A DNA stretch of 6,853 nt, taken from Deltaproteobacteria bacterium. GTDB lineage: Bacteria > Desulfobacterota > Anaeroferrophillalia > Anaeroferrophillales > Tharpellaceae. Numbering within the stretch: the first letter of the stretch is position 1; the number at the start of each line of letters is the position of its first letter. The stretch is taken from positions 1 to 6,853 of the forward strand of contig JAUVDU010000086.1 of NCBI GenBank assembly GCA_030595135.1, given 5' to 3'. The notes under the pieces are model-generated. The model ran no database searches. It worked only from the letters and a program-made list of their open reading frames with translations, and was not told where the DNA came from. The translations under genes and the position numbers were made by a program. Positions 6,226 through 6,853 of this stretch are shown here, piece after piece.

Positions 6226-6255
6226 AGCCGCAGATGGACATGGATGAACCCGGAT
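6226..6255 (+). repeat. Three 10-bp units of the ACACAGAT family, forward orientation
   Basis: The units are agccgcagat, ggacatggat and gaacccggat, degenerate copies of the same family. This is the right arm of the inverted pair. With 6187-6214, the stretch 6228-6255 can form a long RNA hairpin of 16 Watson-Crick and 9 G-U pairs out of 28, with a 13-base loop. Confidence 0.75.
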
Positions 6256-6281
6256 ATACTCACCTAACCTGTATAATTGTT

Positions 6282-6848
6282 ATGAAAAACCTTGAATCCA
6301 TTATCGATCTGCTCAGACGTCGTGAAGTCATGTTGGCTTTGGCCGGAATCTTGCTGCTGCTGGTTGTCGGGCGGGCCGGTTTGGGGTTTTATCAGGCCAA
6401 AAACCAGGCTCTAGACGATGAGATTGCTCTAAAAACCCTGCAGTACGAGAAGTTCAGCCGTCTGGTTGCCCGACGTCAGGAGTTTGCCGCTCTTGACCAG
6501 GCTCTACAGAAATTTGATCATGAGGTCAAAGCTAGCCGCCTGGTTCAGGGGGAGACCCCAACCTTGACTGAGGTTCAGTTTCAAAACCTGCTCCAGAAAT
6601 TGGCTCGTGAAAGTTCGGTTGATGTCCGGACGACAAAAGTTTTGCCTGAAATAAAAAAAGATGGGATAATCATGCTGCGCCTGCGTTTGAGTTGCCGGGC
6701 CGAGATCGGGGCGGTCAAAGACTTTCTTATTAAAATTAATAACAGTGAAAAATTTATATTTCTTCAGGAGGTTGAAATTAAGACCATCAGCCGCCGGGAG
6801 AAACGTTTCTACTATTTAAATGCGGTTGTCAGCGCTCTCACGGTATAA
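6282..6848 (+). CDS. gspM: GspM, T2SS assembly protein (PilO-like)
   Basis: A 188-residue bitopic protein with a short cytoplasmic N-terminus (MKNLESIIDLLRRRE), a membrane helix at about 16-36 (VMLALAGILLLLVVGRAGLG), a coiled coil at about 38-82, and a periplasmic ferredoxin-like domain at about 95-188. The domain shows helix EVQFQNLLQKLARESSVDVR (97-116) and strands near MLRLRLSCRAEI and FIFLQEVEIKTI. GspM dimerises with GspL and stabilises the inner-membrane platform. ATG 6282 is preferred: upstream in-frame ATGs at 6234 and 6240 lie inside the repeat and would add a hydrophilic tail (MDMDEPGYTHLTCIIV) made of repeat sequence. Neither choice has a convincing RBS, so the start is less certain than the gene. 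The sequence is weakly conserved; identity rests on topology and its place after gspL. Confidence 0.85.
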   Translation: MKNLESIIDLLRRREVMLALAGILLLLVVGRAGLGFYQAKNQALDDEIALKTLQYEKFSRLVARRQEFAALDQALQKFDHEVKASRLVQGETPTLTEVQFQNLLQKLARESSVDVRTTKVLPEIKKDGIIMLRLRLSCRAEIGAVKDFLIKINNSEKFIFLQEVEIKTISRREKRFYYLNAVVSALTV

Positions 6849-6853
6849 AGGAA
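6847..6853 (+). promoter_or_regulatory. Likely ribosome-binding site of the next operon gene
   Basis: AAAGGAA overlaps the gspM stop codon and runs to the window end. It implies another + strand gene begins within a few bases, probably gspN, gspC or gspD; the gene itself is not visible. Confidence 0.45.

Noticed and set aside
6178..6267. A 29-codon frame starting with TTG after the AAAGGAAAG sequence
   Set aside because: The start is too far from the RBS-like sequence, and the peptide (ICVYLSSFVVKK...) is just translated repeat DNA.
6272..6277. TATAAT as a -10 promoter element for gspM
   Set aside because: It ends only four bases before the ATG and has no -35-like sequence at the right distance, so transcription would begin inside the gene.
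6234..6281. Upstream in-frame start for gspM (MDMDEPGYTHLTCIIV extension)
   Set aside because: The added residues come from the repeat arm and are hydrophilic clutter before a normal short cytoplasmic N-terminus. It is kept only as an alternative because ATG 6282 lacks a clear RBS.

Overview
This window is a nearly complete run of type II secretion system (T2SS, general secretory pathway) genes, all on the + strand, in the order gspE (3' end only)-F-G-H-I-J-K-L-M. The parts present are the end of the cytoplasmic ATPase (E), the inner-membrane platform protein (F), the major pseudopilin (G), four minor pseudopilins (H, I, J, K) and the assembly proteins L and M. No gspC, gspD (secretin), gspN or prepilin peptidase gene lies inside the window. 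A purine-rich ribosome-binding-like sequence at the very end suggests the operon continues, probably into gspN/C/D.

The host must be a Gram-negative (diderm) bacterium, because the T2SS spans two membranes. The gene order, the GspL with a PilN-like C-terminus and the PilO-like GspM resemble operons I associate with Desulfobacterota and other former Deltaproteobacteria. The 10-bp ...ACACAGAT intergenic repeats fit an environmental genome of that kind. This placement is inference and no search was run. TAA, TGA and TAG all end genes here, so the standard bacterial code fits.

Layout: gspE ends at 218 and gspF follows 3 bp later with its own ribosome-binding site (RBS). A 98-bp gap holds four tandem 10-bp units, then a strong RBS leads into gspG. 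gspG, H, I, J and K are packed with no gaps: a TGA directly followed by a TTG start, then overlaps of 17, 26 and 17 bp, as expected for translationally coupled pseudopilin genes. A 188-bp gap rich in inverted repeats follows, then gspL. A 131-bp gap with an inverted pair of the same 10-bp repeat family precedes gspM.

Function: E hydrolyses ATP against the platform F-L-M and so drives G subunits into a periplasmic pseudopilus capped by the H-I-J-K tip. The pseudopilus pushes folded periplasmic proteins through the outer-membrane secretin. The protein-coding content is conventional. The unexplained signal is in the non-coding DNA: each of the three real gaps in an otherwise tightly packed operon holds repeat-like or palindromic DNA, and in one case it appears to separate a Shine-Dalgarno-like sequence from its gene.
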